From assembly GCA_945889085.1 (NCBI GenBank), contig CAMDBM010000049.1:1-16161 (forward strand): a stretch of 16,161 bases of DNA. Reading direction: 5' to 3'. The position numbers were made by a program, and so were the translations under genes. This document shows positions 1 through 6,138 of this stretch, in pieces. The DNA is from WLJO01 sp945889085 (GTDB lineage: Bacteria > Actinomycetota > Acidimicrobiia > Acidimicrobiales > Ilumatobacteraceae). The notes beneath the pieces are model-generated. The model saw only the letters and a list, made by a program, of their open reading frames with translations. It ran no database searches and was not told the DNA's origin. Numbering within the stretch: position 1 is the stretch's first letter; each line of letters opens with the position of its first letter.

Positions 1-1485
1 GGCGCCGATCGTGGTGACCGTCCGGCCCGTCAGTGGGAAGACCGTCGCCCGAGTTCTGGTGCCCCCCGGACTGGTGGCACGGAAGGTGAACGCCCGTCTC
101 GCTTCAGTCGTCCTGCGCCGGGCAGTCGATTCGGACGGGGTGCGAGTGGCGACGATCGTCCGGCCCGTCAGTGGGAAGACCGTCGCCCGAGTGCTGGTGC
201 CCCCCGGACTGGTGGCGCCGATCGTGGTGACCGTCCGGCCCGTCAGTGGGAAGACCGTCGCCCGAGTGCTAGTGGCCCCAGGACTGGTGGCGCTGATCGT
301 GGTGACCGTCCGGCACGTCAGTGGGAAGATCGCGGCCCCAGAATTGGTGGACCTCGTCCGGGTGGCCCCCGGACTGGTGGCGCCGAAGGTGAACGCCCGT
401 CTCGGTTCAGCCGTCCCGCGCCGGGCAGTCGCTTCGGTCGGGGTGCGAGTGGCGACGATCGTCCGGCCCGTCAGTGGGAAGATCGCGGCCCCAGAACTGG
501 TGGACCTCGTCCGGGTGGCCCCCGGACCGGTGGCGCCGGCCGCCCCCGACGTGAGGAACCGCCGACCCGTCCCGTTCCTCGTCGGGCGGATGGTTCTGTC
601 GGACGTCCGATCGGCAAGCCGCAGCGTCGCCCGGTCGGACGTCGCGATCGAACCGGTGACGATGGCACGATCGAACGTGCCGAGTTCAATCCCCAGGCTG
701 ACCGTGAGGCGCTCGACGCCAATCGAGAGGTCTGGATCGACGAGGGTTCTGTCCGTGATGCTGCTCGAGGCGCAACGTATTCGGGTCGCTCCGAACCTAC
801 GGATCGTGACGGCCGCACTCAGCGGAGCCCGCGCTCGTTCGACTCCGATGACAGCGAACAGACGGATCGACCCGCCCCGAAGCCGTCTGCAGGCGTCACA
901 CCGCAACGGGCGCGCACCCTGAACGAGCGCGTTGAGGCTGCTCAGGGGGCTTTGGATCGCGAGCGCTTCGGGGATGCAAGGCGCATGGTCACACCGGTGA
1001 TTCGTGAGGCCCCAGACATGACGAGCGCCCAGGAAATACTCGGCTTGGCTCAGTATCGGCTCGGCAACTGGCGGCAGGCATCCGTGGCGCTCGAGGCATA
1101 CCGTACCCATGGCGGCGGGGTGGAGAACCATCCGGTGCTTGCCGACTGTTACCGGGCGATGCGCAAGTACGGCCCAATTGATGCCCTTTGGGAAGAACTC
1201 AAGACAGCGTCACCTTCAGCGGGACTGGTGGCCGAGGGTCGGATCGTCGTCGCGGGTGCGAAGGCGGATCAGGGAGATATCGAGGGTGCCATCGACCTGC
1301 TGCGTTCTAGCGAACGCGCCCCTGCCAAGGTGCGGGATCACCACCTGCGGTTGTGGTACGTGCTCGCCGATCTGTACGACCGGAGTGGCGACGTCACCAA
1401 GGCTCGCTCATTGTTCGCTCGCATTCTGGCCAACGACCCCGAGTTCGCGGATGTCGCCGAACGGATGCGCCAACTTGGTCGCTGA
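1..1485 (+). CDS. Arg/Gly-rich disordered protein with C-terminal TPR domain (5' partial)
   Basis: The reading frame starting at base 1 is open without a stop to TGA at 1485, giving 494 visible residues; the true start lies upstream of the window. Residues 1 to about 215 are low-complexity and rich in Arg, Gly, Pro and Asp/Glu, with five copies of DRPARQWED and many RTGG, RPGG and FGRG elements. Residues 216-300 form a more acidic linker. Residues 305-494 look like TPR helices; the clearest unit is LRLWYVLADLYDRSGD (about 449-464) followed by ARSLFARILANDPEFAD. TPRs bind proteins, and RG-rich tails often bind RNA or drive condensation; the specific role is unknown. The position matches Rv1691, a TPR protein, in M. 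tuberculosis. Overlapping open frames here are shadows, because the repeat copies differ only at third positions of this frame. No signal peptide or membrane segment is visible. Confidence 0.85.
   Translation, partial: GADRGDRPARQWEDRRPSSGAPRTGGTEGERPSRFSRPAPGSRFGRGASGDDRPARQWEDRRPSAGAPRTGGADRGDRPARQWEDRRPSASGPRTGGADRGDRPARQWEDRGPRIGGPRPGGPRTGGAEGERPSRFSRPAPGSRFGRGASGDDRPARQWEDRGPRTGGPRPGGPRTGGAGRPRREEPPTRPVPRRADGSVGRPIGKPQRRPVGRRDRTGDDGTIERAEFNPQADREALDANREVWIDEGSVRDAARGATYSGRSEPTDRDGRTQRSPRSFDSDDSEQTDRPAPKPSAGVTPQRARTLNERVEAAQGALDRERFGDARRMVTPVIREAPDMTSAQEILGLAQYRLGNWRQASVALEAYRTHGGGVENHPVLADCYRAMRKYGPIDALWEELKTASPSAGLVAEGRIVVAGAKADQGDIEGAIDLLRSSERAPAKVRDHHLRLWYVLADLYDRSGDVTKARSLFARILANDPEFADVAERMRQLGR
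16..483 (+). repeat. Five in-frame copies of a DRPARQWED-coding repeat
   Basis: Five 27-base units encode DRPARQWED at 16-42, 154-180, 229-255, 304-330 and 457-483. They sit in a background of Arg/Gly/Pro-rich sequence. Copies differ only by synonymous bases (GAC/GAT, GCC/GCA). Spacing is uneven (138, 75, 75, 153 bases), so this is a protein repeat and not a CRISPR array. Each copy places one Trp among Arg residues. Confidence 0.85.
82..486 (+). repeat. Duplicated 102-base coding block (82-183 and 385-486)
   Basis: Bases 82-183 and 385-486, offset by 303, encode the same 34 residues (residues 28-61 and 129-162, beginning EGERPSRFSRPAPGSRFGRG). I count seven base differences, all at third codon positions and all synonymous. 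This points to an old internal duplication kept under protein-level selection. Confidence 0.8.
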
Positions 1486-1507
1486 CTACCGGGGCCCACG
1501 TACCCTG

Positions 1508-1520
1508 TAACACCCTGTTA
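1508..1520. promoter_or_regulatory. 13-base palindrome TAACA-CCC-TGTTA upstream of SSB-like gene
   Basis: Perfect 5-base inverted repeat with a 3-base centre, overlapping a direct repeat ACCCTGT (1502-1508 and 1512-1518). It lies in the 88-base gap between the TPR gene and the OB-fold gene. It could be an operator, but short palindromes also arise by chance and no flanking promoter is clear. Confidence 0.25.
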
Positions 1521-1540
1521 GTACGCTGACGGCACCGACT

Positions 1541-1571
1541 TCCCCTCGATACTCCATCAAGAACGAGGGGA
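1541..1571 (+). promoter_or_regulatory. Hairpin covering the Shine-Dalgarno of the SSB-like gene
   Basis: TCCCCTCG (1541-1548) pairs perfectly with CGAGGGGA (1564-1571) around a 15-base loop. The 3' arm contains the GAGGGG stretch (1565-1570) that is the only plausible ribosome-binding site for the ATG at 1574. Folding would hide the site. Whether it acts as a translational switch is inference. Confidence 0.45.
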
Positions 1572-1573
1572 TC

Positions 1574-1912
1574 ATGAACATTGTCGTTCTGCGCGGCGTG
1601 CTGTCGCGTGATGCAGACCGCCGCACGTTGGCGTCTGCCACGGTGCTGCTCCAACTCGATCTCAGTACTCCTACCGTTTCGGGCGTGGCCACCGTGCCCG
1701 TTGTGTGGTTCGACCCGCCTGCTTCGGCGGAGTTCGATGCCGGGGCTGAGGTCGTGGTACTCGGAGAGGTGCGTCGTCGGTTCTTCCGAGTCGGTGGATC
1801 AACCCAGAGTCGCACCGAGGTCGTTGCTGAGCGGGTGGTCCGTGCTTCGAACCGGAGAGGCGTAGCCGGGCTGTTGTCGAAGGCGCAGGGTCTGCTTGAC
1901 GGCGAGAGTTGA
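1574..1912 (+). CDS. Small SSB-like OB-fold protein
   Basis: 112 residues. The N-terminus NIVVLRGVLSRDADRRTLAS (residues 2-21) resembles the opening strand of bacterial single-stranded DNA-binding proteins (N-x-V-x-L-x-G-x-L-xx-D-xxx-R). The middle contains further beta-like stretches (VATVPVVWFD, AEVVVLGEVRRRFFR), consistent with an OB fold. It lacks the Gly/Pro-rich linker and the acidic DDDIPF-type tip of canonical SSB and ends in LLDGES, so it would not recruit SSB partner proteins in the usual way. It is probably a specialised or degenerate SSB/PriB-like protein binding single-stranded nucleic acid. The ATG at 1574 has GAGGGG just upstream. Its stop overlaps a possible TTG start of the glycosyltransferase. 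The SSB-family call is motif-based and moderately sure; the function is not. Confidence 0.7.
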   Translation: MNIVVLRGVLSRDADRRTLASATVLLQLDLSTPTVSGVATVPVVWFDPPASAEFDAGAEVVVLGEVRRRFFRVGGSTQSRTEVVAERVVRASNRRGVAGLLSKAQGLLDGES

Positions 1913-2910
1913 CCCGCCGATGGACGATCCCGCGACCCCGGGGGACGCCGCTGTGCACCCTTCACCTGGTGGCTGGTTCGGTAGCGAGCACGATGAAGCG
2001 GTGGGCGAAGCGTCGTCTGCTCGGGTATGTGCCGGGAGTTCTCGTGCGGCGCTATCGCCCCGGTATGACCCGCGTACTTCGACGAGATTCGGGAGCGCAG
2101 CACGGATCGAGCGTCCCGATCTACGTCGTGATCGCTGGATGGATGGAGGAGGACATCATCTATGCGGCGGTTACGCACGCCTTCGAGCAGGGTGTTGACC
2201 GCGTCTTCCCCATCGACAACGGCAGCACCGATCAAACCATCACCGAGGCATGCGCCGCGGGAGCCGAACATCTCGTGACCCACTGGTCCGACCATTTTGA
2301 TGACCGATTGCGGTACGACCTCATCAACGCACAGATCCGGCTTCGCTCCAAGTGGTCCGGTCAAGACAAGATCTGGTGGCTCGTCATCGACGCAGACGAG
2401 TTTGTCACCGGCCCCCAAGGACAAACGGTGCGCCAGTTCCTGAACGGCGTCGACGAGCGATGCCGTGTGGTGGGCACTCGGGTACTCGATCATTTTCCCG
2501 AGCCGGGGCGAAGCTACGTCTGGCGCACCAATCCCTTGGTGGTGCAACTCAACTGCATCGAGCTGCCGAGCAACTGGTGTCCGGCCGCCCATCAAAAGCA
2601 CCCAGCCATTCTCTGGGGGAGGAGCCTGCCGGAGATCACCGTTCATCCGGGTTCCCATCATGTGGGCTGCAGCGCAGCGGCACTCTTCGAGCCGGAGGCC
2701 ACCCTGGTGATGCATCATCACCCCTATCGCTCGCTCGAACACACTGCGGCGCGCCTCGAGATCGTGGTGCGCAGGGGGACTTGGGACCATCTCGAAGCCC
2801 GGCGGCACTCCATCGAGGCAGTGTTCCGGGGCGATTATGCCAACGTGCTGAATTACCGGACCAAGAAGCTGGGGATCTCCCCCCGGCCATGGACCGAGTT
2901 GGGTTGTTGA
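1909..2910 (+). CDS. Family 2 glycosyltransferase
   Basis: 333 residues from the TTG at 1909, which overlaps the preceding stop as TTGA. In-frame ATGs at 1993 (305 residues) and 2067 are alternatives, and no site has a convincing Shine-Dalgarno. The GT-A nucleotide-sugar fold is indicated by the first strand SVPIYVVIAGWMEE, then IDNGSTDQT (Asp at about residue 103) and WWLVIDADEFV, whose DAD (161-163) is the expected metal/sugar-nucleotide motif. The C-terminal part has VMHHHPYRSLEHTAARL and a basic helical end, as in the Glyco_tranf_2_4 type of GT2 enzymes. The donor and acceptor sugars cannot be told from sequence. No membrane segment is evident, so it is probably cytoplasmic or peripheral and may act in cell-envelope glycan synthesis. 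No sugar-pathway genes flank it. Confidence 0.8.
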   Translation: MTRRWTIPRPRGTPLCTLHLVAGSVASTMKRWAKRRLLGYVPGVLVRRYRPGMTRVLRRDSGAQHGSSVPIYVVIAGWMEEDIIYAAVTHAFEQGVDRVFPIDNGSTDQTITEACAAGAEHLVTHWSDHFDDRLRYDLINAQIRLRSKWSGQDKIWWLVIDADEFVTGPQGQTVRQFLNGVDERCRVVGTRVLDHFPEPGRSYVWRTNPLVVQLNCIELPSNWCPAAHQKHPAILWGRSLPEITVHPGSHHVGCSAAALFEPEATLVMHHHPYRSLEHTAARLEIVVRRGTWDHLEARRHSIEAVFRGDYANVLNYRTKKLGISPRPWTELGC

Positions 2911-2912
2911 GC

Positions 2913-2925
2913 GCGGTCTGACCGC
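2913..2925. promoter_or_regulatory. Palindrome GCGGTC-T-GACCGC between glycosyltransferase and aldolase
   Basis: Perfect 6-base inverted repeat with a single central base, three bases after the glycosyltransferase stop. It could be an operator for the aldolase or a short hairpin (4-base stem, 5-base loop). The rest of the gap (2911-3046) has a TANNNT-like TACGCT at 2973-2978 but no matching -35 box. Confidence 0.2.
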
Positions 2926-3032
2926 CTTCAGTCAGCGCGGCCGAGGTTCTGCGGGATACCGAGGTGACGGACTACGCTGAGGCGCCGTCAGACGGGTGGA
3001 GACCGGGCACAAGCCTCGCGACGCCCAGAACC

Positions 3033-3039
3033 AGAGGAG
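3033..3039 (+). promoter_or_regulatory. Shine-Dalgarno AGAGGAG fixing the aldolase start
   Basis: AGAGGAG ends 7 bases before the GTG at 3047. It supports that start over the GTG at 2996, whose added 17 residues read through the ribosome-binding site. Confidence 0.75.
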
Positions 3040-3046
3040 TGTCCCC

Positions 3047-4099
3047 GTGGACGTCAAGTCGTTGCTCGGTGCCGAAGCCGAATCCCTGCTCGGCCACTCC
3101 TGTGTTGGGATTGATCGCAGCACGCTGACCCTTCCGGGTCCGGACTTCCTTGATCGAACCTTCGTGCAGAGCGATCGCAGCTCGGTGGTGCTCCGCTCGC
3201 TCGGATCGCTGTACGGCTCTGGCCGACTCGCGAACTCGGGCTACATCTCGATCCTTCCCGTTGACCAAGGCATTGAGCACTCGGGAGCCGCCTCGTTTGC
3301 GCCGAACCCGATCTATTTCGATCCGGCAAACATCGTCAAGTTGGCGATCGAGGGCGGCTGCAACGCTGTGGCGACCACCTACGGCGTGCTTGGCGCGGTG
3401 AGTCGGAAGTACGCGCACAAGATCCCCTTCATCGTGAAGATGAACCACAACGAACTGATGACGTATCCCAACAAGTTCGACCAGGTGATGTTCGGCTCGG
3501 TGCGTCAGGCCTGGGATCTCGGGGCGGCAGGCGTTGGCGCCACCATCTATTTCGGTTCACCCGAGGCAACGCGCCAGATCCACGAGGTGGCTGCGGCCTT
3601 CAAGGAAGCCCACGACCTCGGCATGTTCACCGTGCTCTGGTGCTATCTGCGCAACAACGCATTCAAGGTGGACGGGGTGGATCACCATGTCTCTGCGGAT
3701 CTCACGGCCCAGGCAAATCACCTTGGTGTCACGATTGAGGCCGACATCATCAAACAGAAACTGCCCGAGGTGAATGGTGGCTACAACGCGCTGTCCGGCT
3801 ACGGCAAGACCTCCAAAATCGTCTACGACAAGCTCACGACGGACCACCCCGTTGACCTCACGCGTTGGCAGGTGCTGAATTGCTACGCGGGCCGCATCGG
3901 CTTGATCAACAGCGGTGGCGAGTCCAAGGGTGCCGGGGACCTCGCAGCGGCAGTGAAGACCGCGGTGATCAACAAGCGAGCGGGCGGTCAGGGCCTCATT
4001 GCCGGTCGGAAGGCCTTTCAGCGGCCGATGGCTGAGGGTATCGAACTGCTCAATGCCATCCAGGACGTGTACCTGGACACGTCCATCACGATCGCCTGA
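3047..4099 (+). CDS. fbaB: Class I fructose-bisphosphate aldolase, DhnA/FbaB type
   Basis: 350 residues from the GTG at 3047, the same length as E. coli FbaB. This archaeal-type TIM-barrel aldolase cleaves or forms fructose 1,6-bisphosphate through a Schiff base, without metal, in glycolysis and gluconeogenesis. Family blocks include LPVDQGIEHSGAASFAPNP, EGGCNAVATTYGVLG, FIVKMNHNE, TIYFGS, ANHLGVTIEADIIKQKLP, LINSGGES and INKRAGGQGLIAGRKAFQRP. K236 in ADIIKQKLP sits where the family's Schiff-base lysine is expected. It is probably transcribed alone, or with the glycosyltransferase 136 bases upstream. It converges with DUF1015 with no intergenic base. A dehydroquinate-synthase-II-like or LsrF-like role is less likely given the full-length FbaB match. 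Confidence 0.93.
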   Translation: MDVKSLLGAEAESLLGHSCVGIDRSTLTLPGPDFLDRTFVQSDRSSVVLRSLGSLYGSGRLANSGYISILPVDQGIEHSGAASFAPNPIYFDPANIVKLAIEGGCNAVATTYGVLGAVSRKYAHKIPFIVKMNHNELMTYPNKFDQVMFGSVRQAWDLGAAGVGATIYFGSPEATRQIHEVAAAFKEAHDLGMFTVLWCYLRNNAFKVDGVDHHVSADLTAQANHLGVTIEADIIKQKLPEVNGGYNALSGYGKTSKIVYDKLTTDHPVDLTRWQVLNCYAGRIGLINSGGESKGAGDLAAAVKTAVINKRAGGQGLIAGRKAFQRPMAEGIELLNAIQDVYLDTSITIA

Positions 4100-5290
4100 T
4101 TACGCGACGCTTCGCAGCACCAGCCCGGTCTTCAGCTTCGGCGTGAAGAACGTGGACTTTGGAGGCATGAGGAGATGCTCGGTTGCCGTACGGCGGATCT
4201 CGTCGACAGAGACCGGGCGGATGAGAATCGCCGCTTCGGCGGCACCGGTGTGAACGCTGTCGAGCACATGGCCGACTCCGTGCTGGTAGTTCACCTGGTG
4301 CTTGGTGGAGGTGAGTGCATGTTCGAGTCGTGCCGAGTCGAGGTCTCGCACCCCGATGAATGCCTCATGCCTCGGGATCAGGAACGTCCCCTCGCCGTTG
4401 CGGTCCACGAGGCACAGCGCACCACGCTCGAGCATCTCAAGCGTGGTGGTCGCTGTCACCCTGCCGGCGGCTGCGAGGTCGAATGAGTGCCCGAGCGCAT
4501 CGCGAAGATCGCCGTACGAGATGTCGGTGTACAGACGGTGAATGGCAGCGACCGAGAGCTGTTCGGCGACCAGTTCGTTGACGTAGGTGAGTGTGAGGTC
4601 CCACGGGCCGGCGGTGCCGGGAGCCTGCAGGTGGCACTCGTCTCGGTACGACCGGCTGATCGCGTAGCGGTGGTGGCCATCGGCGATCACGACGTCGTTG
4701 CTGGCCACGAGCGCGCCGATTGCAGCGATCCGTGAGGGTTCGTCCACGCGCTCGACGCTGTGCGTCACCCCGTCGGTGTCGGTGAACGAACCCATGGGCT
4801 CGCCCGGCTCGGCGAGGAGTTCCGTGAGGCCGATCGCGAGTGATAGGCCCCACACGGGTGACAGGTTGGTACCGGTTGCCCGTGTGAGGTCGAGGCGATC
4901 GGTCTTTGCCTTCGGTGTCGTGCGTTCGTGGGGGAGCACTCCGCCAGCACCCTCATCGACTACCTCGAGCCCACCGAGGACGCCCGAGATGACGCGATGG
5001 CGACCTACCTCGTCGGTGAACTCCATGCGGTAGATCGTGTAACTCGGCCTCGGGTCCGCCATCATCGTGCCCTCGGCGATCCATGTGTGGAGTCGCTCCG
5101 CCGCTGCCTCGTACCGGCCTACGCCATCGCGCTCGCGGGGCACATCGACGTACACGATGTTGCGGGTGTGCCGGGCCTCGAGCGCATCAAGGTCCGCCTC
5201 CGAGAGCACGTCGTACGGCGGGGCGGTCACCTCGGCAAGTGAGAGCGAAGGTGAGTAGCGGATGGCAGGAAAGGGCTCAAATCTCGGCAC
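4100..5290 (-). CDS. DUF1015 family protein
   Basis: 396 residues from a GTG at 5290 (minus strand) to TAA at 4100-4102. Diagnostic DUF1015 blocks are visible: VTAPPYDVLS (21-30), LPHERTTPKAKTDRL (119-133), VIADGHHRYAISRSYRD (201-217) and, at the C-terminus, MPPKSTFFTPKLKTGLVLR. The length is normal for the family. These are soluble cytoplasmic proteins found widely in bacteria and archaea; I know of no firmly established role, and the conserved GHHRY and HERT motifs suggest an active or ligand site. It diverges from the HAD phosphatase across 40 bases and converges with the aldolase with its stop directly abutting. The upstream minus-strand bases show only a weak GGATAG-like ribosome-binding site. 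Confidence 0.9.
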   Translation of the reverse strand: MPRFEPFPAIRYSPSLSLAEVTAPPYDVLSEADLDALEARHTRNIVYVDVPRERDGVGRYEAAAERLHTWIAEGTMMADPRPSYTIYRMEFTDEVGRHRVISGVLGGLEVVDEGAGGVLPHERTTPKAKTDRLDLTRATGTNLSPVWGLSLAIGLTELLAEPGEPMGSFTDTDGVTHSVERVDEPSRIAAIGALVASNDVVIADGHHRYAISRSYRDECHLQAPGTAGPWDLTLTYVNELVAEQLSVAAIHRLYTDISYGDLRDALGHSFDLAAAGRVTATTTLEMLERGALCLVDRNGEGTFLIPRHEAFIGVRDLDSARLEHALTSTKHQVNYQHGVGHVLDSVHTGAAEAAILIRPVSVDEIRRTATEHLLMPPKSTFFTPKLKTGLVLRSVA

Positions 5291-5330
5291 CTATCCAGTG
5301 TGGCGCATCGTGTGGCAGGATCGAAACAAC
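5291..5330. other. 40-base divergent intergenic region
   Basis: This is all the DNA between the DUF1015 start (minus) and the HAD phosphatase start (plus). Promoters for either gene must overlap each other or the neighbouring coding sequence. I see no clean -35/-10 pair on either strand. GGCAGGA (5314-5320) is a plausible Shine-Dalgarno for the ATG at 5331, at 10-base spacing. Confidence 0.4.
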
Positions 5331-6092
5331 ATGCGGTATCCAGTGCTCTGCGACCTCGACGGCGTGATCTGGCTGGGAGACGAACCCATCGAGGGTTCGG
5401 CCGCAGCAGTGGCGGACATGCGGCGGGCAGGGCACCGAGTGCTGTTCGTCACGAATTTCAGTTTCGCCCCGGTGGGGGAGACGGAAGCCAAACTCGCCCG
5501 TCACGGCATCCCGGCCCGGGGGGACGTGGTGACTTCCGCACAGGCTGCTGCTCACCTCGTGTCCCCGGGCGAGCGTGTCATGGTGTTCGGGGGACCCGGC
5601 ATCGACGAGGCGGTGGCAGAACGTGGTGCCGACACGGTGACCGAGGGCCCAGCCGACGCGGTGATCGTGGGGTTCCACCGGACGTTCGACTTCTCGGCGA
5701 TGACGAAGGCAGCGACTGCGGTGCGGGCGGGTGCGAGGCTGATCGGGACCAACGACGATGCCACGTACCCGACGCCCGACGGACCGATACCCGGTGGTGG
5801 GGCGATCCTTGCGTCGGTGGCAGTTGCGAGTGGCGTCTCCCCACTGGTGGCGGGCAAACCTCATCACGCCATGGCGGATCTCGTTCGGGGAGTGCTCGGC
5901 AGCGGTATGGAGCAAGCGGTGATGGTGGGCGACCGGGCCGATACCGACGGCTTGTTCGCCCAGCGCCTCGGCTGCAGGTACGCACAGGTGTGGTCCGGTG
6001 TCACTCCGGAGGGATCGATGCCGAACCCGATACCCGACCTGACCGGAAAGAACCTCGCCGACATCGCTCGCCAATTGCTGCACGCCTTCTGA
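5331..6092 (+). CDS. HAD phosphatase, NagD / glycerol-3-phosphate phosphatase type
   Basis: 253 residues from the ATG at 5331; an in-frame ATG at 5262 would add residues that overlap the DUF1015 start and do not belong to the fold. HAD motif I is CDLDGVIW with nucleophile D8 and acid/base D10. Motif II is in VLFVTNFS. The motif III lysine is K176 in GKPHH. Motif IV is MVGDRADTDG with D201. The large C2-type cap between motifs II and III is typical of subclass IIA (NagD, PLP phosphatase). The syntenic M. tuberculosis gene Rv1692 encodes a glycerol-3-phosphate phosphatase involved in polar-head recycling of phospholipids, so that substrate is the first guess, not a proof. It lies 46 bases before the phasin-like gene. 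Confidence 0.88.
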   Translation: MRYPVLCDLDGVIWLGDEPIEGSAAAVADMRRAGHRVLFVTNFSFAPVGETEAKLARHGIPARGDVVTSAQAAAHLVSPGERVMVFGGPGIDEAVAERGADTVTEGPADAVIVGFHRTFDFSAMTKAATAVRAGARLIGTNDDATYPTPDGPIPGGGAILASVAVASGVSPLVAGKPHHAMADLVRGVLGSGMEQAVMVGDRADTDGLFAQRLGCRYAQVWSGVTPEGSMPNPIPDLTGKNLADIARQLLHAF

Positions 6093-6102
6093 CCCGACTG
6101 CC

Positions 6103-6131
6103 TTGCGACCCGGCTGCCCCGGCCGTACCGT
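6103..6131 (+). promoter_or_regulatory. Putative leaderless promoter TTGCGA-N17-TACCGT
   Basis: TTGCGA at 6103-6108 and TACCGT at 6126-6131 are separated by exactly 17 bases, a sigma70-like arrangement with a TANNNT -10 box as common in actinobacteria. The A of the ATG at 6139 lies 8 bases after the -10 box, where transcription would start. No Shine-Dalgarno precedes this ATG, so a leaderless mRNA is the simplest reading. Confidence 0.45.
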
Positions 6132-6138
6132 GGGATTC

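Noticed and set aside
16..483. CRISPR-like or mobile repeat array
   Set aside because: Repeats keep the reading frame, have uneven spacing, and differ only by silent bases, as expected for a protein repeat.
11..922. 303-residue open frame in +2 over the repeat region
   Set aside because: Repeat copies differ at positions silent in frame 1 but changing residues in this frame, and frame 1 continues into the TPR domain. It is a shadow.
900..955. Apparent frameshift between an upstream ORF and the TPR ORF
   Set aside because: Frame 1 is continuously open from base 1 to 1485, so no frameshift is needed.
1486..2808. 440-residue minus-strand ORF opposite the SSB-like and glycosyltransferase genes
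   Set aside because: Its translation resembles no family I recognise, while the plus strand encodes recognisable OB-fold and GT2 proteins. Long antisense frames are common in GC-rich DNA.
2996..3046. N-terminal extension of the aldolase to the GTG at 2996
   Set aside because: The extension covers a good Shine-Dalgarno (AGAGGAG), and the shorter protein matches the usual 350-residue length.
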